DNA from: Diplocarpon mali
Lineage: Eukaryota > Ascomycota > Leotiomycetes > Helotiales > Drepanopezizaceae
DNA length: 61,718 bases
Assembly: GCA_024741835.1 (NCBI GenBank)
Contig: JAENRP010000261.1
Span: 3,150 to 64,867 of the forward strand
Direction of reading: 5' to 3'
Positions within the stretch are counted from its first letter, which is position 1. Every line of letters starts with the position of its first letter. The notes under the pieces were generated by a model. It saw only the letters and a program-made list of their open reading frames with translations, did not search any database and was not told where the DNA came from. Position numbers and translations under genes: made by a program. Below are positions 43,600 to 54,609 of this stretch, piece by piece.

Positions 43600-44681
43600 T
43601 ATATATAAATAAGATATTGTCGTTATCTTCAGCTGCCTTTAGCCTCCCTAAGTCTTAAAAGCTTAAAGGCATAAAGGACTATAGCCAATAGAGGAATAAG
43701 GTTTTAAACCTTATAAAGTCAAACGCCTTAACTATATATCTCTATACAAAAGCTAGAATATATACTCTACCTAAGGTTGACTTATAGGACTATTCTATTA
43801 TACTTAAGGAAAGGGACAATTGGATTAGATAGGAAGCTAAGGAATCTTAAATAAAGCTTACTATTATACTTAATTGCAAACCAGGCCTATTAGCTTATAT
43901 AAAAGGCGATAAATCTGCCTTAGATATATAGGAAGCTCTTTAAAAATAGTATAAAGGATCTAGAATAGTGCTTAAATATAATACTATCCAGACTTACGTT
44001 ATTATTAAATATAATGACTTTAATTCACTCAAAGCTTATATCATTGCCTTTAGGCTTTCAATTACTAAATTAAAAGCTCTCGACTCTACCCCTCCCTTTT
44101 ACTAGCACCCTATTATATTTATTACTAGCTATTCTAATAGATGGCCTATTTAGGCAAATTAATAATATTTTAACCTTCGCTTAGCTATAGCAGCTAGACG
44201 AAAATCAAAGATTATACTCGAAGCTCTTATTAAAGATATTACTAATAAAGCTTAAGCCTTATAGAGTTTAAAAATGAATAGAACTATCTTATATAGTAAT
44301 AAATCGGCTAGTAAGCCGCATTCCTCTGACTATAAGAAGTCAGAAAACAAAGGAGGTTTCAAAGACTTAAAGAAGAGTACCTCTAGGAATACTACCAATT
44401 CCCCTAACTCCCCCTGTCCTTATTGTAAGCAACTAGAGCTATACTATAAGGCAGAAGATTGCTTCGCAATTAATAAATCGAAAAGAGAGGCTTAGGAGAA
44501 GGATTTAAGGAAGAAGTACGTATTCCGTTACCTTAAAGGCAAGGATAATAAGTCCTTATTATTATTATCATTATCACCAAAAGGCAAGAAGCCTTTAAGG
44601 AAGACTTAGAAGGAAGACAAAGAGTTAGATAATGACCTCTTTAGGCATACTATGCTATTACTAACCCTAGGGCCAATTCTC

Positions 44682-44770
44682 ACTCGCGAGCCAGGCCTAG
44701 GAGTCAATTCCTTATTAGAAGGCGATTCCTCTTTAGGACCGATTTCCACTTGCAGGCCGGGACTAGGAGT
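44682..44770 (+). repeat. Two PAL23 copies in the Cop-A gag-protease linker
   Basis: 44682-44704 (T-R-E-P-G-L-G-V) and 44748-44770 (T-C-R-P-G-L-G-V), both in the polyprotein frame and 66 bp apart. Confidence 0.92.
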
Positions 44771-46160
44771 TAGTTCTTCTACCTCTTACTTCTTATTAAA
44801 ATTAAGGAATCGTTAGTTATATAATATAGGTACTAGTAAGCATATCTCTAATAATCTCTTTAAGTTCACTTCCTATACTACTTAAGATAATCTACCCTCT
44901 TTAAGTATAGTTAATAGATCTGTTCAACCTTTTAGTATTAGTACTTGCAAAGTTAATGCACTTAAATCCAATAGAAAGGTATATATTCTTAAGTTAATTA
45001 ATACTCTTTATATACTTTAATCACTTATCTACTTATACTTAGGTAGTAAATTTAATAAAATCAAAGGCTTCTATTAAAATGGTAAGCTATTCCTATTTAA
45101 TAAGAAGGAAATTTGCACTATTAATAATAATATATATATTAATAAGGAATAGCCTTCTACTAACTCCTTTAGTTATATAAGTAGATATGCTCTTTTAGCT
45201 GCTATCGAAAATGGACCTTTTAATATTAAGTTCTAGTACTGTCGATTAGGCTACGCTAGCCTATAAATAGTTAGAAAGACCTAATCTACTATTACTAATA
45301 TGCAAATTAAGGAAACAAAATTAAAGAAGATGCGAATTTGCGCTCCTTGCGAAAAAGGCAGACCTCTTTAATACGTTAATAAACGTTCAGATTGCCCTCG
45401 ACCTACGAAGGCACTTAATAAGCTATATATTAATATGGTTTATCTAAAGTCAATTGGCCTTAATAGCTATAAATATGCTTCTATCTTCACTTGCGCAGCT
45501 ATAATAGCTAAGTGGGGATAGACTTATATAAATAAATCTAATGCCTTTAAGGCAAATAAGAAGATAATCAGCCTTTTATATACTTAATATAATTATATAA
45601 TTAAGTAGTAGAAAACTAATAGAGGCAAGGAGTACTCTCTTATATAAATGCGAATACTTATAGAAAACCTTAGTATAATTTTAAAAGAATCTACTCTATA
45701 TATACTAGAATAAGATAGCAGATTAGAACGATTAATTTGCATACTAATAGAAAAATTGCAAATAGCTATAATTGATTAAAATATCCCCTCCTTTCTCTAG
45801 CCTTACCTCCTTCTTTCGATAATATATATTACTAATCTTACTACCTCTAATATTCTAGGTAGCAAGACTCTATATAAGGTCTTTTAGGATAATATTAAGC
45901 CTAATAAGCCTTATACTCCCTTAGTTAAGTATCTTTGAGTACTAGGCTATCGCATTTATATGCTAATTGAGAAAGAAAAGCGAACTTAAAGTAATAAACT
46001 AGCTTTAAGAGCAAAGGTAAGTACTCTTATTAGATTTAATAGTAGAAGTATCTATTAGATTTATATACTATTGCAAATAGGTGAAAAGATTATTCGATTA
46101 TCTTATATTCAATTTGATAAAGACGGCCTAATTATAGAGCTGCAATTAAGAGGTGATTTG

Positions 46161-46282
46161 ACTCCTAGGCCGGGACCGCGAGTCAATTCTTACTCTTACG
46201 ATTTCACTCTTAGGCCGGGACCGCGAGTTAATTCTAACTTTTATAATAATAATAATTTCACTCCTGGGCCGGGACCGCGAGT
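46161..46282 (+). repeat. Three PAL23 copies in the Cop-A integrase-RT linker
   Basis: Copies at 46161, 46206 and 46260 read T-P-R-P-G-P-R-V, T-L-R-P-G-P-R-V and T-P-G-P-G-P-R-V. They lie in a stretch that is still stop-free over 99 codons (46071-46370). Spacings are 45 and 54 bp. Confidence 0.95.
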
Positions 46283-48081
46283 CGATTTAAGAGAAGCTGA
46301 TAAAGCTGAGCTTCTGTCTTTAAGAAAAAGAGGAAGACCTCTTAGTTTAAAGAATAAGGCTCACCCTTAGCCTTCCGAAAAGAGAACTACTCGCTTAACT
46401 TATGCTCTTAGATTTAAAGCTAATAACTCTAATAATAAGGAAGCCTATTTAGGCGCCTTTTATATAGCCTTACTCGACTCTCTTTACTTAAATGACCCGA
46501 AAACAGTCGAATAAGCCCTCTCTTGCGCTAACGCCGATAAATAGCGATCTGCGATCAACTTTAAGTACAATTCCTTTACTTATAAGAATATATAGGTAGT
46601 AGTAAAACGCTTAAAACTCTTTAAAGATGATAGAGTACTTAGATCGAGACTCGTCTTTAAAATAAAAAGAGATTAAAATAAGGAAATCTCTTAATAGAAG
46701 GTCAGATTTATTATATAAAGCTATATGCAATAATAAGGTCGAGATTATAACTAAACCTTTGCTAGCATCTGCAAATCTGCCGTTTAAAAGATTGCAATTG
46801 CGCTTATAGCTCTTTACAACTTTAAGCTAAATTAGTTCGATATTAAAATAGCTTTCCTTAATTTAAAAGCTGACTCTAATATCTATATTAAGTTACCTCT
46901 TAAATACACTTAAGATAAGGTCGTTCTTTCACCTTAAGACTACTATCTTAAGCTTCTTAAGGCCTTATATAGCTTAAAGCAATCTCTATAACTATAGTAA
47001 GAAAAGCTACGGTCCGAGCTATAAAAGCTCGATTTTCAACCTCTTAATACTAATAATTGCGTATATATCAACCGCGCCTCTCGGATTCTCATTATCACCT
47101 ATATTAACAACTTCCTTATAGTAGTAAAGAAGGGTGATATATATAATAAGTTTAAAAGAGATCTTCGCAACCTCTTTAAAATCATAAGTAGCGAACCGGC
47201 TAACTACTTCTTAAGAGTATATATAATTAAAGATCGATAAAATAGAATAATCTCACTTTATTAAAATACCTATATTAATAAGGTTCTTAAACGTTTTTAT
47301 ATAACTAATTGCAAAAGCGTATTAACGCCTTTTGCTAATAGCTATAAAGTTCATATAGTCAAATTTAAAGGCCAAGCTACTTTATAAGAAGTGAAGCTAT
47401 ACTAAAAGATCTGTAGTTCTCTATAGTACCTTGCGCATTATACGCATTAGGATATACTATACTACTGCTCCATTCTTAGCAAATTCCTTACTAACCCTTT
47501 ACTATAATATATAGTAGCTTTAAAACGAGTTTTATAATACTTATAAGGAACGCGCTTCTATTATACTACCTTCGGAAGCAAAACAACTGACCTAGAGCTT
47601 TAGAAATTATATAGCTATTGCGATTCTAACTAAGCAGGTGATAAAGGAAGTAGAGCCTCCTATTCTAAGGCCGTCTTCTTCCTTAATAATAGCGTAATTA
47701 CCGCCTTCTTTAAGCGATAAACTATTATTGCTCTCTTATCTATAGAGGTAAAGTACGTCGCTATATGCAAATTCGCATAAGAGGCCTCTTAGATATGCTA
47801 AGTACTTAAGGAAATAGGCTACGCTAGCAATAACGCTACTAAAGTCGAAATGATCTGCGATAACTAGGAAGCCCTTTATCTTACCGAAAACCCCGAATAT
47901 CACTAGAGAACGAAGCATATCGATATTAAGTTCTATTATATTCGGCAAGAACTTTAGAAAGGCTATTTAAACCTCTAGTATACAAATACTAAAGACAACG
48001 CCGCCGATAGACTTATTAAGAGCTTAAATAGCTCCAACTACGCCGCCTTTATTAAATTGTTAAATATAAAGGTTCTGCACC

Positions 48082-48170
48082 TTGATTAAAGGGTGATTTT
48101 TTTTTATACCTCTATTATAAGGTGATTTTTTTTTGCACTTCTATTAAAGGGTGATTTTTTTTTACTCCTA
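48082..48170 (+). repeat. Three 29-bp tandem units with GGTGATTTTTTTT
   Basis: The GGGTGA/AGGTGA box recurs at 48091, 48120 and 48149, each followed by a T-run, just past the Cop-A stop codon. Confidence 0.8.
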
Positions 48171-48186
48171 GGCCGGGCCCGCGAGT
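48164..48186 (+). repeat. PAL23 copy in the Cop-A 3' untranslated region
   Basis: Directly follows the third 29-bp unit. Non-coding, with a GC core in otherwise AT-rich sequence. Confidence 0.85.
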
Positions 48187-48221
48187 TGATTTTGACTTAC
48201 TAAGGGGTAGATTTCCTACTC

Positions 48222-48253
48222 TAGAGTAGAGCGCGCTAGCGAACTCTACTCTA
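48222..48253 (+). other. Perfect 10-bp inverted repeat, possible hairpin
   Basis: TAGAGTAGAG and CTCTACTCTA separated by 12 bases in the Cop-A 3' region. It could fold in RNA and might act in 3'-end formation; role unknown. Confidence 0.6.
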
Positions 48254-48363
48254 TTTCCAATATCTGCAGGTTGATTTTTCATATAAAACTGTAGATTATA
48301 ATAAAAGTTATAATATTATATGTATTGCTAGCGAGTACCTTTAAAGGTCTCCCTAGAGGGGTG

Positions 48364-48605
48364 TGTTGCAAGTATGCCCATTATATGTTTGTTATATAAT
48401 CTATCATATGACATATTATATATATGATATATTATATAACTTGCCATATGACTTAGTAGCAGCCCTTATTAAATAGCTTGTAATTAGAGAGCTCTTATGA
48501 ATTAAGACATAAGACACCTAACATCGTCGTTTGCACCTTATACTTCTTCGTGCCCTCTCTTCTAATTTACTATCAAGTTCACTATTAGAGAACCTCCTTG
48601 CTACA
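48364..48605 (+). repeat. 3' LTR of Cop-A
   Basis: 242 bp, TGTTGCAAG to CTTGCTACA, preceded by a purine-rich AGAGGGGTG. More decayed in its E-box-like region than the 5' LTR. Confidence 0.9.
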
Positions 48606-49388
48606 AAACGATATAATATTCAAGTGTCTTTTATAATAAAAACTCGCTTTCGATAGTATCTTCCTAGCGTAGGAATCGAAGGGAGAAGACTTTGCGACCT
48701 TTATATTCGCTCTCTTTTAATTTACTATAGTCTTAATTATAAAGGATTTGATATTAATAAAACTATTAAATACCTTAAACTTCTTTATATAATAGAAGAT
48801 ATTGATCTTTTTTTAATCTACCTTAATAAACAATTCTTTATCTCTTTAAAGATATGCAAATCTAACCTATTAATAATAAAGGCATCTTTAGATGCTACGA
48901 AATTTAGGGCTAATCCTAAAGCCTTAAATGTATTAGAGCTAATTAAATAGAACAATTCCATCTTTTCGATATTATTAAGTAATAAATAATAAAAGGAAAT
49001 AGAGGAAGAAGGGTCAATTGTAATGCCTAAACCCTTTGGATACCGCTTTGTAATTGACAATTTTACTACTAATAATAGTACTTTTATAAGTATATTCCTT
49101 TCTATTATAAGATAAGAAGTAAAGATATACCTTTATTACTTCTGCCCTATAGATAACGCGACCTTTATACTTTCTTATTTTCTTTATAATATAATGTTTA
49201 GTCTTACTTAATAAGTCCTTCGAATATACTATAGACTCTACCTCTTAGCTATAATAGCAAAAAGTAAAGGAGCCTATTAGCTTATCGCTTATCTTAAACC
49301 TTCTTAATTGATTGGCCTTAGTCTTTATAATTAGGTTATTTTAATAAAAAGAGATATAAGTACTATTAATAAAGAAAATCCGATTGCT

Positions 49389-49411
49389 ACTTGCGGTCCT
49401 GGCCTATAAGT
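49389..49411 (+). repeat. PAL23 copy in orfX1 (copy 2)
   Basis: In frame (T-C-G-P-G-L, RIP stop, V), 361 codons before the stop codon. Confidence 0.85.
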
Positions 49412-50273
49412 CAATTTTATTAGTAAACGAGTCTTAGATTATTAAATCCTACTAATCGGATAAGGACCCGCTTTAAGAAGCCTTAATAGGTAGATTAGCT
49501 TTTAGTTAAATATAAAACTCACTCTATCTATAAAGAAGATAAGTCAATAGACTTCTTAAGCACTCGGTTTAAAATCTCAACTAGCTCGAATGATTATAAA
49601 AATAAAGCGAAAAGAGATCTTACGGCCTATTACTAATAATAGCAACCCTATTATAGTGATAATAAAACAAAGGCACCTTCTTAAAATGCTTTCGGAAGAA
49701 CCTTATCGAACTGGTGGTTTTATAGCCTTTTGCAACAACTATATAGCTATTTATAATAAGAATACCTTAGAAAATAATATTCGAATCTCCGATCTTATCT
49801 TTTCAATCTCTACTTTAAAGTAACCTCTAATACTTTAATAGGTTAATGCAAATAGAACTACTGCACCTTTTAAGGCAGCTTTTCATCTTAAGAACTGCGG
49901 TAGCCTCTCTAAAGCTATTATTAATTAGCGCTCTTAAACGGACCCCTTAGTTATAATTAAAGTATAGGAGTTATTCCTTCTTAATAAGAACAAATTGAAA
50001 ATTCACCTTATAAAATATAATTAAAAACTCTTTAATATCCTTATTAAGGCTTAGATAAACGTTATAAATACTAAATCACTTCTTTATAAACTTAAGTCTT
50101 AAGGATAATATAATAAAGTAAATGCTATCTAAGAGCCTAATATACTAATTAATAAAGGCATTATTATAAGAAAGTTCGGAAAAGAGATAAACCGAGATGC
50201 TAATATAGTAATAGACCTTAATTTAGGAACTAATCCCCTGTTTTTACCCTTAAGCTTAGAAACGCTAAGACTG

Positions 50274-50296
50274 ACTCGCAAGCCTGGCCTATAAGT
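50274..50296 (+). repeat. PAL23 copy in the orfX1 C-terminus (copy 2)
   Basis: In frame 66 codons before the stop (T-R-K-P-G-L, RIP stop, V). Confidence 0.9.
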
Positions 50297-50474
50297 AAGG
50301 TTGGACTTAGCTAGCTTAAGCCTATAAGATAGTTCGGATAAACCTTAATTATCAAATCTAAGGGTACTAATAGAAGATCCTTTAAGAGAGGTCCCCGAAG
50401 CTGAGAAATCGCTAAAAAGTAAGAACTAACGCAAGAGAAGAAGACTCTAAAGTGATGATAAAACTGATAATTGA

Positions 50475-51039
50475 GTCGAACGATCTAAAGAATTAAGTCT
50501 ACCTCCCCCCTTTGAAAACCATTTAAAGAAATTGCAAATTAGAAGTTGAATTTTTAAGATTATCTACTTTTTATATACTTATACCTCTTTATTCTTAACC
50601 TATTATTCTATTCTATACATATTCTTTATTTACTTTACTCTTTATATGATTTATTCTTTAATTATTCCCTTTATATATAGCTTTCTAACGCTTACCTTTA
50701 AAATATCGTCTTTACCTTTAATAATTGTCATTTACTAATTGTAGGTCTTTATATATATTATATCCTACTTTTATTCTTACTTCTAGCCTCTTTATACCTA
50801 CTTTTCCTTTACGCACTAGTACTATTCCAAACTCTTTAAATAAGCCTCCTCCCCGCACTACGATTTTACTTTCTTTACCTTTTCTATAGTCCTACCAAAC
50901 CTTAGCACTAGTACTAGTAATACTACTACTACTATATTCTATTATTAATTCTTTCCTAATACCAGCTTACTATCTTATTAATCTTTCTTAAATAAGCTTC
51001 TACGAGTTCTATCACCTTATCCCTGCTAAATAATTCATT
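50475..51039 (+). other. orfX1-orfX2 spacer (copy 2)
   Basis: AT-rich, with the same order of TATATATAG and CTTACCTTT motifs as copy 1. It has a one-base difference from copy 1 that changes frame, which supports a non-coding status. Confidence 0.45.
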
Positions 51040-51927
51040 ATAGTACTACTAAGCTTAAGTAAGAAGGCTATACTTAAGAAAAATATATCAGTTGTTGCCT
51101 TAGGCAGCTAGTTAATGAATACTACTAGCAATGAACTAATACTAAAGGGTGGCTTTTTATAGGATAGAAAAGCTCTAAGATCATTAGAAGATATTATAAC
51201 TACTTATAGAACGTTAGATAAGACGGAGTAATAAGTATTCCTAAATTCGTCTATTAAAGTACTAAACTATAGAATTTCTACTATTAAAGAAGGATTTTTA
51301 GGATTTGACGATTTTCTTAAGAAAGAGCTTAAGATTAAGAGAATCGATTGGGAAAAGTTTCTATAAAAATATTAAGGGTATGCTAATTCGATTGATTTGT
51401 TTTAGAAGAATCGAAATAAGAAAAATAAGTATATGAAAAGACTTATGCAATTTATAAACAGAATATATAGAACGCTCTTTCGGAGCCACTTTATAAATGA
51501 TATTACTACTAATAATACTCTGCAAGGACTCGGCAAGATTTTTAAGATGTATTAACCTACGGTAAGAGCGATATAGGTATTAAATCATTTCACTATATAG
51601 GAAGGAATGAAAAAGCTATAGGAAAATAACGTCAGAAGTAGAAAATTTATAGGGTTCTTAAGCACTATTATACACTCTACCATTCAGACTATGAAAGACA
51701 ATCCCTTATAGTATAATAATTTTGCACTCTTTAATCAGACTATTTTAAATTCCTTCAGCTTACAATAGTTATAATATAGTCTACTTATAGTAAGGGAGAA
51801 GATGGTCTATCTAACTGAGTATTCTATAAACTACTTTAATAATAAGATAGAAAGATAGGAGTTTATTATACCTACCGCTTAGAAAATGCTACTACTCTTA
51901 GCGGATTTAACTAATAAGCCAAATTTG

Positions 51928-51950
51928 ACTCGTAGGCCCGGCCTATAAGT
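51928..51950 (+). repeat. PAL23 copy in orfX2 (copy 2)
   Basis: In frame at codon 296 (T-R-R-P-G-L, RIP stop, V). Confidence 0.9.
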
Positions 51951-52105
51951 GGAAGCTTTATATAATAAAGATGCCCTTAAGCATAAGTTGCCTATAATAC
52001 CCTTATATATAAATAATAGACTACCGCGATTGCTAATCATCTAAGTCAGACGACTTTGATTCCCTATCTCCCGAAATCCCTTAAATACCTATAGTAATAA
52101 AATTG

Positions 52106-52128
52106 ACTCGCGAGTCCGGCCTACGGGT
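52106..52128 (+). repeat. PAL23 copy in orfX2 (copy 2)
   Basis: Reads T-R-E-S-G-L-R-V in the downstream orfX2 frame; ortholog of 2496-2518. Confidence 0.85.
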
Positions 52129-53335
52129 CGATATACGTAATATCATTAACTCAAATGGTAATTTGACTGATAAAGATAATAGTATAGCCACTAATGTATT
52201 AGAAATTTTTAATAATAGTAAGAAAGATACATCCGACCTTATATAGACTTTTCCTAAAGACTTGCAAAAGTTTATATTAGAATTTTATAAGTCTATAATA
52301 AAGCGTTTGAAAAAGGAAGATTAAGAAGAAGTTTTATTAGCGTAGGAAGGGATAGTAAGAGCTATTAAACAGATTATAAAGCTTTAAGAAGATGGATTTT
52401 CTGCTGATAATATTATATAGTTTTTCATTAAGTGTAAAAAGCTAAAGGGTAATTACTATATTCTTAAAGAAAAATCAGACGATAGTATAATAACCATCTC
52501 TATAAAATGCTATAAAGTCCCCTTTAATATTAAAATGATACTATAGTATAATAATAGATTTAAGATTATAGTAACGCTAGAGATAAAGATATAATTAAGC
52601 AGATTTGTAATAGGAATATTTAAAGACTTTAATTTCGAAAAATTTTATACTCTTTATAAGCGATAATATATATAATACTATAGATTGGCAATAGCATCTC
52701 TGACTAACGAATAAGTCTCCTTTAATATATACAAATTCTGCACTACACCTGACCTAACTCTATTCTTATTATATCTTAGAAATTATATAAACGTGGCCGC
52801 TAGTAGCAGAATGGCCAACTAGATTAAGAAAGATATATTATTAGGTTTTATAAAATTTAAGGTAGCACTTAAGGCTTTAAAATTGTTCTATAATATCTCT
52901 TAGACCCTCGCCTAGTATAAGTCCATACTAACCTTAAACAACTTTATATCACTTTATAGCAAAGGCTTTTTAAATATACCTAAACTATTTAATTGCGTAT
53001 TCTTAAGTATAGTACGCATATAAGGCTATAGTATTCGCAGGAAGAGTTCGTTTATAACTTTAGCATAAAAAGAGGTAGAAATGTATAAATACTATTTCCG
53101 CACCTTAGATAAGAAATCATCGCTACCTTCCGCCTTCCTTTATAATATAACTTTTAGCTTAATATAATAGATATTAAGGATGCATTATAGATTATATCTT
53201 AATGCTCTACTAACTTATTATAATTCTTTATATAAGCTAGTAGCTTATCCTAAGCCTATATAGTTTATAAGGATTGACTACTATTCGAGAATTGTTGCTA
53301 CTAAAATTGATACTAATATAAGGTTTGTGAAATTG

Positions 53336-53358
53336 ACTCCTAGGCCCGGCTTATAGGT
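53336..53358 (+). repeat. PAL23 copy in orfX2 (copy 2)
   Basis: Reads T-P-R-P-G-L, RIP stop, V; ortholog of 1266-1288. Confidence 0.9.
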
Positions 53359-54609
53359 CAGCTCCCCTAATAGTAGAACTATTGACTATTATATGATTCC
53401 TACGGTAAAACAATCTATTAGAGAATTTGCAGTTTAGGAAAAATTATATAAATTATTAAGTCTTATACCCTACCGCTTTAAGAATGCTTAATAGATCTTA
53501 CTTAGTCTGGTATAAAGCATAATATAATAGAAAGAATTAAACACTAAGGATAGAATACTATTAGAGAGTATATTTCTAATAAGACCGCTCTATTCTTTAT
53601 ATTTATAAGACAAGGTACTTTCGTAGACTTAGACTCTAATAGAAAGCCTGGAAAAGGAGGTTTTCTTACTATTAGTAATAACTATATAGAAGTTATTAGC
53701 AATAATTCACTTAAGAATAGCACTAACTTAGAAGATTTTCTTATCGATTTACTTAATATAAAGAGACTAAGCATAGTAAGATAGGGCGTAGTAGGAGAAT
53801 CTTTTGCAAAGTTCTATACAACCCTTAGTATAATAAAAGGTGGTCTATTATTATTTTTTTTTTTCCTTTTAACATGCTTTATTAGTTCTAAACTATATAG
53901 CACGGCTAGTCTACTAGCGTGTCTAATTGTATATACATAGTATCCTTTCCACTATAACTGCCAATATTCATTTGGGAACAGGCTCCTTAGCGAAAAATTC
54001 GCTTAAAAGAAAATAAAAAATAAAAACAAACTATAACGCTTAAACAAAAGAAAGGTTTTTAAAAGAGATTAACAGGTAGTTTAAACCATCTATTAGGATT
54101 CTTCGTCAGAATAGTATTGCGAATCAGGAGCTATAATAGCCCTTGTTTCTCTATCTAAGTGCTACTGACGCGTATAAATCTTAGTTTCTTTTAAGAATAC
54201 TAAGAAGTATTTAATTCCAGTTTTTGTTTCAAATAGTAAGGGTAAAGATAGCTCTCTAAATCCCTTATATTCTTCTTTTATTTTCTATATAAGAGTACGT
54301 CTTTGATTACGGTACTCTTTATAGGAAAGAATTAAGTGGATTGGAGTTTCTCTATTACTACAAATATAATAGGGGTTTTGAGTTATACCTATTCTTTTTA
54401 AATAAGACTTAATATACCTATGGCTTAGTTTCAATTGAAAGAAGGCGCTAGCAGTTTCTCTTAGAGTACCCGTAGGTAGAGAGATCTGTTTTAATATTCT
54501 ATAAGAATATCGGGTTTTATAACTTTTTAAGGAAGTAGAATCGAGGTTATTCTGAATAAACAGAGATATTTCCTACTTTTTGATTTCACTTATTTTTTTT
54601 TTTTTTTTC

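Larger units (their letters stand above)
43600..48089 (+). pseudogene. Cop-A gag-pol polyprotein, RIP-inactivated
   Basis: A single frame covers every domain, to a stop at 48087-48089. Gag shows W-I-R-Q-E-A and A-L-Q-K-Q-Y-K-G-S, then Q-T-Y-V-I-I-K-Y-N-D-F. A Cys knuckle, C-P-Y-C-K-Q-L-E-L-Y-Y-K-A-E-D-C, lies near 44420. The protease box is N-I-G-T-S-K-H-I near 44825, where D-T-G is expected. Integrase is at 45240-45870. RT is at 46560-47250 with Y-I-N-N at 47100-47111 in place of Y-x-D-D. RNase H is at 47740-48000 (E-V-K-Y-V-A-I, then E-N-P-E-Y-H, then R-T-K-H-I-D-I-K). The start codon is not identifiable. Only RIP-type lesions were noticed. Confidence 0.85.
42982..48605 (+). mobile_element. 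Cop-A: complete Ty1/Copia retrotransposon
   Basis: Plus-strand element of 5.6 kb with two 242-bp LTRs and a 5-bp AAACG duplication. The interior order gag, protease, integrase, RT, RNase H is diagnostic for Copia. It was inserted in orfX1 of Gy-L copy 2. It carries six PAL23 copies, five of them inside the polyprotein frame. Confidence 0.92.
48606..50474 (+). pseudogene. orfX1 C-terminal part (copy 2)
   Basis: Resumes after the AAACG duplication and runs to TGA at 50472-50474. Blocks shared with orfX2 include F-L-Y-N-I-M-F-S-L, then Y-R-L-Y-L-L-A-I-I. A stretch at 49590-49823 is stop-free for 77 codons (M-I-I-K-I-K-R-K-E-I-L-R). The tail contains R-L-T-R-K-P-G-L at the last PAL23 and a basic K-R-R-R-L. 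The minus-strand reading frame at 48818-49060 is antisense. Confidence 0.65.
26446..53851 (+). mobile_element. Gy-L copy 2, plus strand, host of nested insertions
   Basis: Pieces 26446-31244, 40921-42981 and 48606-53851 join into one colinear plus-strand Gy-L running from late gag to near the end of orfX2. The interruptions are Gy-S (flanks duplicate AATAG) and Cop-A (flanks duplicate AAACG). At 53851 it is cut by the T-run of the second LINE-A. The 5' LTR and most of gag are missing. Confidence 0.85.
51040..53851 (+). pseudogene. orfX2 (copy 2), cut by LINE-A
   Basis: Begins at the conserved ATA (51040-51042). Readable blocks are K-K-A-I-L-K-K-N-I-S, then F-D-D-F-L-K-K-E-L, then L-F-R-S-H-F-I-N-D-I, then A-I-Q-V-L-N-H-F-T-I-Q-E-G, F-L-Y-N-I-T-F-S-L and Y-R-L-Y-L-N-A-L-L. 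The distance between its first two PAL23 copies is 178 bp versus 186 in copy 1, so a net 8-bp indel shifts the frame between 51951 and 52105. The 3' end is replaced by the LINE-A tail. Confidence 0.6.

Noticed and set aside
43860..43895. Possible extra PAL23 at ACCAGGCCTATTAGC
   Set aside because: Only the core resembles PAL23; the arms do not match, and it reads as part of Cop-A gag (N-C-K-P-G-L).
48818..49060. Minus-strand 80-codon frame, also seen in the opposite orientation in other Gy-L copies
   Set aside because: Conserved between copies, but it is antisense to orfX1, whose frame is consistent across the whole region; one strand's conservation explains the other. The minus-strand frame at 47736-47948 is likewise antisense to Cop-A RNase H.
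19..53358. PAL23 as mitochondrial GC clusters or transferred mitochondrial DNA
   Set aside because: The host sequences are nuclear LTR retrotransposons with RIP damage, and the copies keep protein frame.
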